Shown here in pieces: positions 53,541 to 63,819 of a stretch of DNA of 64,000 bases. Made by a program: the position numbers and the translations under genes. How positions within the stretch are numbered: the first letter of the stretch is position 1; every line of letters begins with the position of its first letter. This DNA is from Acanthosepion esculentum (Eukaryota; Mollusca; Cephalopoda; Sepiida; Sepiidae). The DNA lies in contig OZ038517.1 of the NCBI GenBank assembly GCA_964036315.1, forward strand, positions 48,891,219 through 48,955,218, read 5' to 3'. A model generated the notes under the pieces. It did no database searches. It was not told the DNA's origin and saw nothing but the letters and a program-made list of their open reading frames with translations.

Positions 53541-54360
53541 AAGATTTATTTTTTATTTTTGCTACCATTAGAAATGTTTTAACTCGGATTGGTTTTTTTT
53601 TTGTAAGTTCTAAAACTAAAACAACCAATAATAATAAAACTAATTCGGATATTGACCGCCTGTCACAAGCCCAGAAGAAAGACATTTAAAAAAATAAATA
53701 AAAAAATGAATAATGTATTTTGAACTTGATAAATTACGTAGTAATATTAAAATTAATTGCTAAATAATAATAATGAAAAAAAGAAGATTTTTATTAGAAA
53801 AACAAAAACATTTTTTTTTTACTAGAAAGAAAACAAGTCTTTGTTACCTGTACTTTTTTTTACCGAGATCCTTTCAGCACGGCTTACGATAAGTTAACCA
53901 CGTGACCAAACACATTTCAACTCCTTGTCTTTTGTTCTCGTTTTTTTTTTTTTTTTTTTTTTTTAATAATAATAGAAATCTGGAGTCTTTTGTTTCGTGA
54001 AAATTCATTTCACCGTCACCCCTCCTCCCAAAACCAACATACCTAATAGCAACAATCAAGAAGCAGGTGTTGTATTTCTGGAGTTATTTTTAGAAATTAT
54101 AAGTTGTTTTTTTTTTTTTAACTTATTAACCCCGTACATCACCTTCGAAAGGAACTAAAAAAAATGCTGCCAAGCTTTTTAAGCAAATGGTACTCGCGTT
54201 ATGAGACAAGGTAAAGATAAACACGTATTTGTTTTCATTTTCCTTTCTTTATTTTTAATTTTCCTTTTTTTAACCAAGGTGTCCGTTTCAGCTTCATTTC
54301 ATCCGACATTAAATAAGGAGATGTCGTTTTGTCTTTTTCACAAAAATCGTCTATTCCATT
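53541..54360. other. AT-rich spacer
   Basis: Homopolymer T/A runs (53941-53964, 54107-54119). No gene or repeat family recognised. Confidence 0.4.
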
Positions 54361-54381
54361 GGCATAATAGTTTATAAATAA

Positions 54382-54461
<80 letters not shown>
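54382..54461. repeat. (CATA)n then (TA)n
   Basis: Five or six CATA units followed by two (TA)n blocks. Confidence 0.95.
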
Positions 54462-54464
<3 letters not shown>

Positions 54465-54597
54465 TCTGCCTAACCACATCGAGCACTACACCTCTTTGGA
54501 AAACTTGGTAATTATTTCTATTTGCTCAACCTGTGTATGAACGCTAGCACGCGCGTATACGGTTGCTAATATCTTTACTCATTTCATTTACCAAACC

Positions 54598-54598
<1 letters not shown>

Positions 54599-54680
<82 letters not shown>
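54599..54680. repeat. (TA)n abutting an inverted-repeat element
   Basis: About 40 TA units with one AAATA interruption, ending at the first base of the element at 54681. Confidence 0.95.
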
Positions 54681-54685
<5 letters not shown>

Positions 54686-54834
54686 AGTAAAAAAGACAAC
54701 AGGAAAAATATACTTAGTCAACGACGCGTTGCGTAATTACCTTTCTCCGTCTGATGACGAAACGCGCATAGGCTAAGAAGACTAACTTTTGTTTTTCCTC
54801 ATCATGTCTTTTTTATTCACATACACACACACAA

Positions 54835-54873
<39 letters not shown>

Positions 54874-55058
54874 AATAAAATGTATGTATGTATGTGTGTG
54901 TGTGTGAATAAAAAAGACATGATAAGGAAAACAAAAGTTAGTCATCTTAGTCTGTGTTTCGTCATCAGACAGACTTTTCACTTTATCAAGGCAAATGTAA
55001 TTACGCAACGCGTCGTCGATTAAGTATATTTTTCCTATTGTCTTTTTTACTCATTTTA
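54681..55058. mobile_element. Inverted-repeat element with CTGATGACGAAAC core
   Basis: Arms 54681-54840 and 54880-55058 are reverse complements (AAAATGAGTAAAAAAGACAA at one end). The centre is (CA)n, (TA)n, (TG)n. On one strand each arm has CTGATGA-C-GAAAC, i.e. both conserved hammerhead strands with stem II absent; the right arm flanks it with GTCTGT and ACAGAC, which pair. Confidence 0.82.
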
Positions 55059-55153
55059 TATACACTCCATATCTATCTATCTATCTATCCTATTATGAGC
55101 AAATTACCCATTATATTCATATATTTAGCTATGTGTTTAAAAAGCAAATTACC

Positions 55154-55157
<4 letters not shown>

Positions 55158-55217
<60 letters not shown>
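55158..55217. repeat. (TA)n
   Basis: About 30 TA units. Confidence 0.95.
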
Positions 55218-55218
<1 letters not shown>

Positions 55219-55219
55219 C

Positions 55220-56390
55220 TCATACTTTAAATTTTATCCCCTCTTTATTGCATAAACTAACAAAAAAATTAAATAATCGTTATTTATTCACGACGTTTTG
55301 CTCGATTTTTTTACGACAGGTCAACACTTGTTGCTTTGTTACATGGGACACCAAGTGAAGACCTAACTCTCTTCTCAGTAGTAATAATGGACAACCAAAC
55401 AAGCCTTGAACACTTCTTCTTAGCCCATGCCGAAGCGCCTTGTTTACGGGGAGGTGCTGAAAAGTTTTCGGCAAAATTAAATGACAAAATATGGGAATAA
55501 AGTTCTGTTAAACGTTACATCGTCCTTCTAAAAAGAACTTCAAATTAAAAATGTCTTTGTTTTGGGTTTTTTTATCGATAGAAAGTAGAAACTTATCAAA
55601 GGATTCAACGATGAAAATTAATCTGACGAAGTCATTTCGAATGTCGAAACATGTAGCAGTTTTTATTTTCTTTTTTTTTTTCTTTATTTGGTCAGTCCTT
55701 ATTATGATATATAAAATTGTATTATTAAATTAATTATCATCATTAATTATGTCTCATATGAGCAAATTTTGATGTTTTTATTTTGGGTATAGGGTTGAGT
55801 CGAGAACTTTTCAGCACTCGATATCGCAAAAAAAATAAACTTTATTTTACGTTTTTTAATTTCTATTTGTTTTTTTGTTTTGTTTTTGTTTTTTTTTGTT
55901 TTTAATTTAATTTAATTTAATTTAATTATTATTTATTTTTATTAGTGACCGGAGAGTTCATGTTTCTATATTTAACTTTTAAATGTTTATTTTGAAATCT
56001 ACAATATAGTTTTCATTTGATATTTTTTTTTTTTTTGTTCATTATTTATTTTATATTTGGTTTGTTTTTGTTTCTCTTGACTTTCAATTTCATGATTTTC
56101 GCTAATGTACAAAAATTTGAAGTTTCCGTGGCTTTATTCATATTTTCAGTTTCTTCTCGCTTTCATTTTAAATCAAACTTTCTTTGTAAAAAGACAACGG
56201 AAAAATGAATGAGTGGTAAAGGGTCAGGTGTTGGAAAATTCACACAAAGAAGAGAACTGTGTGTATGTGACATTAAAAATCCTACATTATTTTTTCTATT
56301 CTGCGTTCGTTCCCGGTACTGATCTTCCTGAGAGGGTAAGAAGACAATGGCACGTAGGACCGGTATGAAGGACCTCGTGGCCACCCACTA
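55220..56390. other. AT-rich spacer with possible hammerhead remnant
   Basis: Minus strand near 55280-55325 has AAAACGTCGTGAATAAATAA, resembling the GAAACGTYGTAATAAATATG end of the 14535 element family, but the CTGA half is not recognisable. No gene seen; T-rich elsewhere. Confidence 0.35.
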
Positions 56391-56394
56391 CCGA

Positions 56395-56939
56395 ATAAAA
56401 ACTTAAAAATCCATATTTGGTAATAAATTTATTTCTATGAACATAAACATATTCATCTCAGCAGACTATCTCAGTCAGTTTGTATGCGCCATGCGTGATA
56501 CACGCTTAGGCGATCATGTATCTTTCGATACATGACTGACGAGGCAATTTTTTCCCGCAGTAGGTTGCCATCCAAGGCTATAGAAACCGGTCTGTCCTGC
56601 TTTTTACCTATAGCTGGGGGGGTGGTGAAGAAGAGGATTCATAACTTTCCCAAGGGTATTAGCACGTAAGTGAATATCAGTCAGTTATGTGCCATGTGTG
56701 ATACACGCTTAGGCAATCATGTATCTTTCAATACATGACTGACGAGGCAAATATTTTTTCCCGCAGTAGGTTGCCATTTCTTTCTGTGGTAGACCACTTG
56801 CCATCCAAGGCTATAGAACACGGTCTGTCCTGCTATTTACACATTCATACCTTTCCCAAGGGTTTTAGCACATAAGTGAATATAACTGCTTCGAAATGAA
56901 TTCAAACTCCGATCTCTGATTCCGCAATCCACTGTGCCT

Positions 56940-56945
<6 letters not shown>
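56395..56945 (-). mobile_element. Two tRNA-derived SINE copies (minus)
   Basis: The full copy (about 56690-56945) has box B GGAGTTTGAATTC (56910-56898, minus) downstream of CACAGTGGATTGCGGAATC. The second (56395-56690) is truncated before the tRNA part. They share TGATACACGCTTAGGC, ACATGACTGACGAGGC and GCCATCCAAGGCTATAG. ACCCTTGGGAAAGGTATGAA links them to the plus SINE at 17700. Confidence 0.65.
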
Positions 56946-56989
<44 letters not shown>

Positions 56990-57144
56990 GTATTTAGGCA
57001 GCAATCCTTCTTTCATGCACATTTCATTAAAAACGACTGACAAGGTGCTTTTATTTAGTTTTTTATATAATTTCTCGTGCGATCTAATAATTTTTTTCTT
57101 TCCCGGGTGACAAATTATATAAAAATTGTCCGAATGTTCTTTTT

Positions 57145-57186
57145 ATCCGAGCGCTTTCGGCTATACATTTCGCCATTTTCAAGGTT
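57145..57186 (-). ncRNA. Variant hammerhead (U3/A8), left arm
   Basis: Minus strand: ACC, TTGAAAA, T, stem II GGC..GCC region, GAAA, AGCGCU, UC, GGAT. One base of stem I and one of stem II are altered (GGCGA in place of GGCTA). Confidence 0.5.
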
Positions 57187-57260
57187 TATATTTTAACTGT
57201 TAAAATTAGAAATAGTTTGTTGTGTGTATGTTTTATAAAATGTTTCATACTTGTCGACAA

Positions 57261-57389
57261 CACTAATATAATAGCATCATCCACATGCAAAAAAAGGCTA
57301 AAAATAATGGAAGCCTTATTAATAAAAAGAAACAAACCAACACTTAATAATATTAACTTTAAACATGGACATAATAATTTGACCGTCTT
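57261..57389 (+). pseudogene. C-terminus of a Penelope-like ORF
   Basis: 43 codons ending in TAA, no internal stop: NTNIIASSTCKKRLKIMEAL, LIKRNKPTLNNINFKHGHNN, LTVF. LKI.EAL.IK..KPTLN is the conserved C-terminal helix after the GIY-YIG domain in Penelope-like proteins. The same ending is found at 22740-22789 and, on the minus strand, in 61600-61700. Confidence 0.78.
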
Positions 57390-57465
57390 TTAAAACAAAA
57401 AAAAAATGAAACATTTTATAAAACATACATACAACAAACTATTTCTAATTTTAACAGTTAAAATA

Positions 57466-57510
57466 TAATCCTTGAAAATGGCTAAATGTATAGCCGAAAG
57501 CGCTCGGATA
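57466..57510 (+). ncRNA. Variant hammerhead (U3/A8), 3' of PLE ORF
   Basis: ATCC (57468-57471), TTGAAAA (57472-57478), extra T, stem II GGCTA/TAGCC (57480-57495, loop AATGTA), GAAA (57496-57499), palindromic AGCGCU, UC with predicted cleavage after 57505, and GGAT (57506-57509). It lies about 80 bp after the PLE stop codon, in the sense orientation. Confidence 0.6.
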
Positions 57511-57634
57511 AAAAGAACATTCGGACAATTTTTATATAATTTTGTCATCCGGAAAGAAAAAAGATTATTAGATCGCACGAGAAATTGTATAAAAAACTAA
57601 ATAAAAGCACCTTGTCTGTCGATTTTAATGTAAT

Positions 57635-57724
<90 letters not shown>

Positions 57725-57975
57725 CTAATAAATTCAGAAGGCTGCAAAAAACAAACAAACAAAAAAAACAAGAATATTACCTCCAACATAGTGTTCATCA
57801 AATCATGACCCTGGAATGAGGCCTGTTTGAAGCATCATTACCCCTAACGCAGGTGTGTCCGAGCAGTACTTTGCATTACCAGCAAGCTTTGTTGCATGTC
57901 TCTTGTAATCTGGAAATGCCTCATCCATGCAAAGACAGCCTCCGTCTGATCTTGAAAGTTTTTAATGAAAGATGA

Positions 57976-58155
57976 ATGACTTTTTCTGTGGATGACAATC
58001 CAAGTTTATTTAAGAATGTTAAGGTCTTGGGTATTACTTTCGAAGATCTTTGTGGTTTTACAGCATTTATTGATCTGCCAAGTCAATATATTCTTCAAAA
58101 GGAACCATTAATTCAACAATATGAACTTCTTTTGACTGAGCTAACTAGATCATAA
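57976..58155 (+). CDS. Short unidentified ORF, possibly a gene or element fragment
   Basis: ATG at 57976 begins 59 codons: MTFSVDDNPSLFKNVKVLGI, then FEDLCGFTAFIDLPSQYILQ, ending LLLTELTRS and TAA. Composition looks protein-like (acidic and hydrophobic residues spaced as in a globular domain), unlike the repeat-driven frames. Surrounding 57780-57970 is less AT-biased than its neighbours. I do not recognise it. It could be the last part of a transposon protein, a processed pseudogene or chance. Confidence 0.35.
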   Translation: MTFSVDDNPSLFKNVKVLGITFEDLCGFTAFIDLPSQYILQKEPLIQQYELLLTELTRS

Positions 58156-58319
58156 AACCAGGATGCTAAGCCATCACCATGCAAACACACACACACACAT
58201 ATATATATATATTTATATATATTCTAAAGAATTAATAGATTTATTTCCCACCCAACACCTTTATTAGTTCAAACATTATTCTATATATGTAAAAATTCAG
58301 ATATAAATTAAGTATATAT

Positions 58320-58584
58320 ATGTAAAAAAAAACAAACACCATGAATAAAGACAAAAAGAGAACTTTTCTTTTCCAGGATGTTTCGTCCTCTGATGGACTC
58401 CATCAAGGCAAATGTAAGGATTTTATTTTGCAACAAGTATTTAAGATAAGAAGTAAAAATATTGTAAAAACTTTAGAAGAAAAATATTATTCAAGATTTT
58501 GAAAACCTCACCATATTAGTATTTCTGTTTACATGTAGCAAAATAAAATCCTTACATTTGCCTTGATAAACCCCACCAGAGGAT

Positions 58585-58600
<16 letters not shown>
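58320..58600. mobile_element. Inverted-repeat element with degenerate hammerhead-like core
   Basis: CATCAAGGCAAATGTAAGGA with TTTTATTTTGC (58406-58436) returns inverted at 58540-58570. The minus strand of the left arm reads TTGATGG, A, GTCC..GGAC hairpin, GAAACATC. (CA)n follows on the right. Confidence 0.55.
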
Positions 58601-58635
<35 letters not shown>

Positions 58636-58638
<3 letters not shown>

Positions 58639-59565
58639 GCTGTTCAATAAAAGTGACTCACCTGATTTTTTTTTACTAAAAATATTTTTTGTCTATCGTT
58701 TTTGGGGTTAAAATAATTTTTAATCTTACTAATATAAAGACCCCTTCCCAACCACCTAGGAAAAAAGTTTATTCACATTAAGGTATTCTATTGATAATTA
58801 TAAATTTGGATAAAAATGAGATTCAGGAAAAAAAACTCTGTGCAAAAGAAGTGACTCAAATATCGCATTCTAATGATTAAACAGGTAAATTTAAAGAGCT
58901 TTTAACAAAATATTGAAAACTATTTTACATTACACTCAGAACAATATTCTAGAGAATTCTAGAATAGCTTAAATTAAATCTAGAATAGTCCAGAAAGCCT
59001 CATACAGTATAAAAACAGCTTGAAATAGCCACTCAAGTCACTTACCAGATGAAAGGGTACAAACACGCATCAGAACCACTTAAGGCATCTATTATTGCTC
59101 TCTCAAAAACAGGCAAGTCTACGAGAGAAATTGCAGAAATTGCTATAACCGCGCAGTCAACTCTCTCTCGAGTGTTTAGGGCACATAATGATGCCACTCC
59201 TGCTCCAAGAAAGGAAACAAGGGGACGAAAGAAAAAGATTGATGATAGAATTGGCAGGGTAATCATGAGAGAAGGTGCGAAGAATAGGACTATAACTAGC
59301 CAAGAAATTGCAGCCAGTCCAAGCGAAGAGCAAGGTGTTAGTCTTGCCTCTTCAACAGTCCGTTGGTGGCTGTTAAAACAAGGCCAGAAATGTTGTACCC
59401 GAAGGTTTAAGCCGCTAATAAGCAAAGTCAACAAAGCCAAGAGACTTGAATGGGCTCACTATTACAAAGATTTCACCGTAGAAGACCGGAAGAATGTTCT
59501 CTTCTCCGATGAAACGAAAGTTGAGCTAAATTCAAAGAATAAGGAGAGTCACTTTTATGGAACAA

Positions 59566-59569
<4 letters not shown>
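58636..59569 (+). mobile_element. Tc1-like element with internal deletion
   Basis: Terminal inverted repeats AGTG(C/T)TGTTC(A/C)ATAAAAG continue into TGACTC at both ends. The left end also has a second internal GTGACTCA at 58851, 198 bp after the first (58653), like the IR/DR arrangement of some Tc1 elements. Left flank is (CA)n, right flank (TA)n. The element is 934 bp; a full one would be about 1.5-1.7 kb, and the 3' half of the transposase is missing. Confidence 0.85.
59049..59569 (+). CDS. Tc1-like transposase, N-terminal part intact
   Basis: ATG at 59049 opens about 173 codons inside the element. Residues 11-50 form the first helix-turn-helix (LKASIIALSKTGKSTREIAE, TAQSTLSRVF). A basic RGRKKK at 58-63 stands where Tc1 proteins have GRPR. 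A second helical region is at 65-110 (TITSQEIA, STVRWWLLK). NVLFSDETKVEL at 149-160 holds the first catalytic Asp (D154). The sequence then jumps to the right terminal repeat, so the other two catalytic residues are lost. No stop or frameshift in 160 codons means a recent copy. Translation continuing into (TA)n (59570-59648) is artefact. DNA binding may survive without catalysis. Confidence 0.85.

Positions 59570-59633
<64 letters not shown>
59570..59633. repeat. (TA)n starting at the Tc1 element's end
   Basis: About 32 TA units from the TA that borders the right terminal repeat. Confidence 0.95.
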
Positions 59634-59639
<6 letters not shown>

Positions 59640-59898
59640 CAAATTTAGAAGTGACTGCTGCACACCAAAAGTCAAAACAACCTGCGTCTACACAGCATTG
59701 GACAATAAAACTTTTAAGAATTTTTTCACAGTCGAAAACCACCCAGAGATTTCTTGGAGATTGTAAATGTGTCTTGATTATGTTTGCATATTGTCAATGA
59801 ATACTTTTTGAAAAGGCGTTGGTCAAAAGAATCCTAAAGGTACAAAAAAATGATGTGTATTTTGTTCAATGTTTTATTTCTGTGGGTATAAGTCCTTG

Positions 59899-59902
<4 letters not shown>

Positions 59903-59964
<62 letters not shown>
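59903..59964. repeat. (TA)n
   Basis: About 31 TA units. Confidence 0.95.
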
Positions 59965-59966
<2 letters not shown>

Positions 59967-59997
59967 ACAATATTGGGGAAAATGTATGTCAAATTAA

Positions 59998-60710
59998 ATT
60001 TTTACACATTGTCATACATGGACTGCTGACCTGAGATGGAACAAATACATTGAGTCAACAGCTTCGTCCACCACAAGAAAAGCTGGCTTCCTGTGCCACA
60101 TCAGGAATTTTTTATTGCCGGAGTCGATCATTCAAATCTACAAATCAACCATTCACCCTTGCATGAAGTATTTCTGTCATATATGGTCTGGAGCCTCTTC
60201 TGTTTGTCTCGAGGTTCTTGATGAAATCCAGAAATGGATATGCAATGTTATTGGCCCTGATCTGGCATCTCATCTGCAGTTGCTCTCTCTCAGATATGCC
60301 GTTGCCTCCCTCTGTCTTTTTTACAAATACTTTCATTGTAACTGCTCTGATGAGCTGTTTTTGCTGGTTCCCAGACTTCATGAATTTAAGCGTTCTACTC
60401 GGCTGGCATCTCTCTCTCACCCTTTCATTGTTGAAACTGTTAAATGTAGCCGTCTCTTCTACACCAATAGCTTCATGTCTCGCACTTCTCGCCTGTGGAA
60501 CTCCCTCTCCTTTTCCTGTTTCCCTGAGAGCTATAATCCCCAACTATTCAAATGGAATGTCAATCGACGTCTCCAGATGCCTTGATCTATCCCCTTTCCT
60601 CCTCTTCATCCTTTCCTCTATCACTCCTATTTGCTCTCGCTCCAACTCTCTGTAACCCCTTGCGTGCTAGTGGCTTCCCCCCTTGCTTGGGGTGAAACGC
60701 TTAAAAAAAA
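59998..60710 (+). pseudogene. LINE family A, best-preserved C-terminal ORF and tail
   Basis: One frame from about 59998 to the stop at 60585: DLRWNKYIESTASSTTRKAG, FLCHIRNFLLPESIIQIYKS, TIHPCMKYFCHIWSG, VLDEIQKWICNVIGPDLASH, VASLCLFYKYFHCNCSDELF, SRTSRLWNSLSFSCFPESYN, FKWNVNRRLQMP. About 195 codons with no stop, so this is the youngest-looking copy. The 3' UTR ends CCCCTTGCGTGCTAGTGGC, CCTTGCTTGGGGTGAAACGC and A8 near 60702-60711. It is 5'-truncated; the polymerase active site is absent. Confidence 0.87.
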
Positions 60711-60748
60711 ATTATTGAAAACTTTTCTATTTTGTCATACATTTTCCC

Positions 60749-60751
<3 letters not shown>

Positions 60752-60814
<63 letters not shown>
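60752..60814. repeat. (TA)n
   Basis: About 31 TA units between LINE A and the next inverted repeat. Confidence 0.95.
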
Positions 60815-60818
<4 letters not shown>

Positions 60819-61240
60819 GTATATTGAGGCACGTATTATTGAAGACTACGGAACGTTTCTGTTTAATAATCTTTCTTTTGATTTTTTTTTCTTCCTTTCC
60901 CCCAATTTTCTTTGTATTTGGGTCTCTAAGTTGTTGAAAAAGGACCCCAGTCCTTAGTGTTTTGCCGAGCAATTTTGGGTTGTCGTCAACTGTCATCATG
61001 GCTGTATGAAATCGGTTTGAAGTAGGTTGCTTTTTATTTTTATAGATAATATTTTGGAGTATTCAGCCTGGGTTGTTGGATTAATTCATTAGCAATTGGT
61101 TGGTGGGTGGTAAAGACCAAGGACTGGAGTCTTTTTTTTTTCAACACCTTAGACCCAAATACAAAGAAACTTGCCAGAAAGCAAGAAAAAATCGAAAGAA
61201 ATATTATTAAACAGAAAAATCTTCAGTAACACATGCATCA
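60815..61240. mobile_element. Inverted-repeat element
   Basis: 60820-60970 and 61105-61235 are imperfect reverse complements (AAATACAAAGAAA, GGACTGGAGTC phrases). One strand carries TTGAAAA, A, GGAC/GTCC, but no GAAA follows, so no hammerhead is called. Confidence 0.6.
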
Positions 61241-61259
61241 ACAATGACATGCTGCCAAA

Positions 61260-61261
<2 letters not shown>

Positions 61262-61310
<49 letters not shown>
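61262..61310. repeat. (CA)n then (TA)n at a PLE end
   Basis: (CA)n followed by (TA)n, ending at the PLE terminal-repeat start TGTATTTAGGCAACAA. Confidence 0.93.
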
Positions 61311-62010
61311 GTGTATTTAGGCAACAATCCTTCATTTATGGATGTTTCATTAAAAACAACAGACAAAGTACTACGATTAAGCTTTTTATTTAATTTTTCT
61401 TTTGTTCGAACAAGTGCTTTCTTTTTGGGGCACAGTGTGTAGAAACTGTCCAAATGTTCTGTAATTCTGAACACTTTCAGCTATACTTTTAGCCATTATC
61501 AAGGATGATTTTAATTTTTCAGTTTAATTGAGTGTGTGTATTATGTGTATGTTTTTAGTGTTATATAGATGTTTTATTTTCCGAACCCAGCACATTGTGG
61601 TTTTGTTCATAGTTAATATTATTAAGTGTTTTGGCTTTTTGCCTTTTTCTTATTAAGGCTTCCATTATTTTTAATCTTTTTTTCTACATGTGGATGACGA
61701 TATTATGTCTGTATATTCTACTAGTATGTTTTGGATGGAGTCTGGAAAGTTTGTATGTGTGTTTAAATAAGTTCTGATGGAGCTGCGATTGGATAGGCAT
61801 GTAGCAGTGTAACCGATGTAATTATTTATGAGTTTGGTTTGATCAGGAACACAGTTCCTTCAGGGCATTTGAACTTGTAAATAATGTTGATTCTTTGTAG
61901 TTTTGATTTTGCAGGTGTGTTGTTGTTTCTGACGATTAGTTTAGCTGTTTTACATTTTTTGTAGTAGATAATTATTTAATTTAATTTTTTTGTTCGAGTC
62001 AACCCTAGCA
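61311..62010 (-). pseudogene. Penelope-like element, GIY-YIG end plus terminal repeat (minus)
   Basis: Minus strand from 61990: IIYYKKCKTAKLIVRNNNTP, INIIYKFKCPEG, then after a frameshift NCVPDQTKLINNYIGYTATC, LSNRSSIRTYLNTH, SIQNILVEYTDI, KKIKNNGSLNKKKAKSQNT. NYIGYT..CLS is the YIG motif. The terminal repeat with a hammerhead-like motif follows at 61311-61510. Diverged from the PLE at 56946. Confidence 0.8.
61464..61506 (-). ncRNA. Variant hammerhead (U3/A8), diverged
   Basis: Minus strand: ATCC, TTGATAA, T, stem II GGCTA/TAGCT, GAAA, GTGTTC. N7 has changed (A to U) relative to other copies while U3 and A8 are kept. Stem I no longer pairs well and stem III is not palindromic. Confidence 0.45.
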
Positions 62011-62194
62011 CATACATCAGACACACAACTGCAACTCTCTTACGTTGTCTTTCATATGATCTTAAGGGTGCCCGTGCCATAAAGATATCAACATAACAAC
62101 ATACTGTAACACTAATAACAGATTCAAATCTTCCGAAATAAGAAAGATCCTAATAAATAATACCAAAATCATCTACAAAAACAAGTGCTTTTTC

Positions 62195-62569
62195 CTTTTT
62201 TTTATTATTAGGGTTTCCATTATTTTTAATCTTTTCTTTTTTTATTACAGGTGGATGAGGTTATTATCTTTGTATTTTCTACTAGTATGTTTCAGATGGA
62301 GTCTGGTAAGTTTGTGTGTGTGTGTGTGTGTTTAAATGAGTTCTAATAGAGCTGTGGTCAGATAGGTGTAATGTAAGGTGTCTCGATAGGCATGTAGTTG
62401 TGTGACCAATGTAATTATTTATGAATTCGGTTTAATCAGGAACACAGTTCCTTAAGGAGCATTTCAACTCCTAGATAATGTATGTTTGTTGTAATTATGA
62501 CTTTGCTGGTGTGTTGTTATTTTTGAGGATAAGGTTAGCTGTCTTAATTTTTTTATAGTAGATAATGAA

Positions 62570-62575
<6 letters not shown>
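62195..62575 (-). pseudogene. Penelope-like GIY-YIG end, second copy (minus)
   Basis: Minus strand: IIYYKKIKTANLILKNNNTP, AKS-stop-LQQTYII, ELKCSLRNCVPD, TEFINNYIGHTTTCLSRHLT, LHLSDHSSIRTHLNTH. YIGHTTTCLSRHLT..LSD.SSI is very characteristic of Penelope GIY-YIG domains. Two stops. Confidence 0.82.
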
Positions 62576-62637
<62 letters not shown>

Positions 62638-62928
62638 GATAATAACACTAACTGATTTACATAAAATGATGTAATTTAACATGCACGAAGATGAGCAAAA
62701 TATTGTCGGTGAAGTATTCAGTAATTGTTATGTAAGGTGTCTGGATAGGCATGTAGTTGTGTGACCAATGTAATTATTTATGAATTCGGTTTAATCAGGA
62801 ACACAGTTCCTTAAGGAGCATTTCAACTCCTAGATAATGTATGTTTGTTGTAATTATGACTTTGCTGGTGTGTTGTTATTTTTGAGGATAAGGTTAGCTG
62901 TCTTAATTTTTTTATAGTAGATAATGAA

Positions 62929-62984
<56 letters not shown>

Positions 62985-63078
62985 GATAATAACACTAACT
63001 GATTTACATAAAATGATGTAGTTTAACATGCACGAAGATGAGCAAAATATTGTCGGTGAAGTATTCAGTAATTGTTAT
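62372..63078 (-). repeat. 359-bp tandem duplication of the PLE end
   Basis: TGTAAGGTGTCT begins at 62372 and 62731. Both copies include the PLE YIG block, AATGAAACACACACA, (TA)n and GATAATAACACTAACTGATT. They are almost identical except for (TA)n length (62584-62633 and 62938-62979) and a few bases, so the duplication is recent. Confidence 0.93.
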
Positions 63079-63139
63079 AAAGAATATAATGAGTTCACAA
63101 TACTTATAAGTGTTTTGAGTCTGTCTTTAATAAGTATTT

Positions 63140-63300
63140 TGAACTTTATTGTTTTTTATCATTTCACCCCACGCAAGGGAATAATACCACTTAGATGCAA
63201 GAGGTTACTAGGGGTGGAAGAGTATGTGGAAGACGTCATCAGTGAGGAGTATGCACAGTAAAAACACAGGATGGAAGAAAGCAGAAAGGAGTAATTGAAA
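63140..63300 (-). pseudogene. LINE family A 3' tail (minus)
   Basis: TCATTTCACCCCACGCAAGG and AGATGCAAGAGGTTACTAGG are the complement of the family A tail. The plus frame at 63028-63261 is a shadow. Confidence 0.65.
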
Positions 63301-63363
63301 TTTTGATTTTATATATATATATATATATAATTATTTATTTGAATATTACAACATAAATATGTT

Positions 63364-63434
63364 ATAAAATCACGACAAAAGTAGCCATTTTGTTTCAACA
63401 CTTCTTGTGTCTTGTCAAGTGATAATATAGAATA
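63364..63434 (-). ncRNA. Variant hammerhead (U3/A8), left arm
   Basis: Exact minus-strand copy of the motif at 63820, with TTGACAA (63418-63412), GAAA (63396-63393) and GTC (63376-63374). Confidence 0.72.
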
Positions 63435-63819
63435 TAGAATAAATGGTTTTAAAAGTTTCAAATTAATCAACGATCCTTAGCTAAGAGTAAACGCTGTTAC
63501 GTAAGCCAGAGTGGCCAATCAAAAAACAAGTATAGGATGATTCGAAAAATTTGACAACTAAGCAAGGTTATCTAGATATTAAAAGATTTATAAAATTTGA
63601 AATTAAAATTAAAATTAAAAAAATTAAAATTACCTATTTAGAAATCTAAATCAGATCTCTATTAAGTTTTAAATTGTCGAATTACCAAGGAGAAAAAATA
63701 AATAAATAAATATAAAAATAAAAATAAAAGATATATATGCTATTTAATTTATATTTTCATTGAAATTAAGTTGAAAGGATCGTTGATTAATTTGAAACTT
63801 TTAAAACCATTTATTCTAT

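Larger units (their letters stand above)
56946..57720 (+). mobile_element. Penelope-like element reduced to terminal repeats and ORF end
   Basis: (TA)n to 56986; left terminal repeat 56987-57250 (inverted); ORF remnant 57261-57389; right terminal repeat 57400-57640 (sense); then (CA)n and (TA)n to 57720. The arms are about 240 bp and reverse complementary. Most of the RT and endonuclease has been deleted. Confidence 0.82.

Noticed and set aside
52477..53689. Large Phe/Ser/Leu-rich frames on plus and Lys/Glu/Arg-rich frames on minus (up to 364 codons)
   Set aside because: They are translations of the polypyrimidine tract in several frames on both strands.
59042..59440. 132-codon hydrophobic minus frame resembling a membrane protein
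   Set aside because: Antisense of the Tc1 transposase N-terminus, which has clear helix-turn-helix and DE(T) motifs.
60145..60543. 132-codon minus frame
   Set aside because: Antisense shadow of the LINE A ORF at 59998-60585.
60915..60970. Possible U3/A8 hammerhead (TTGAAAA, A, GGAC/GTCC)
   Set aside because: The GAAA strand is missing after the hairpin.
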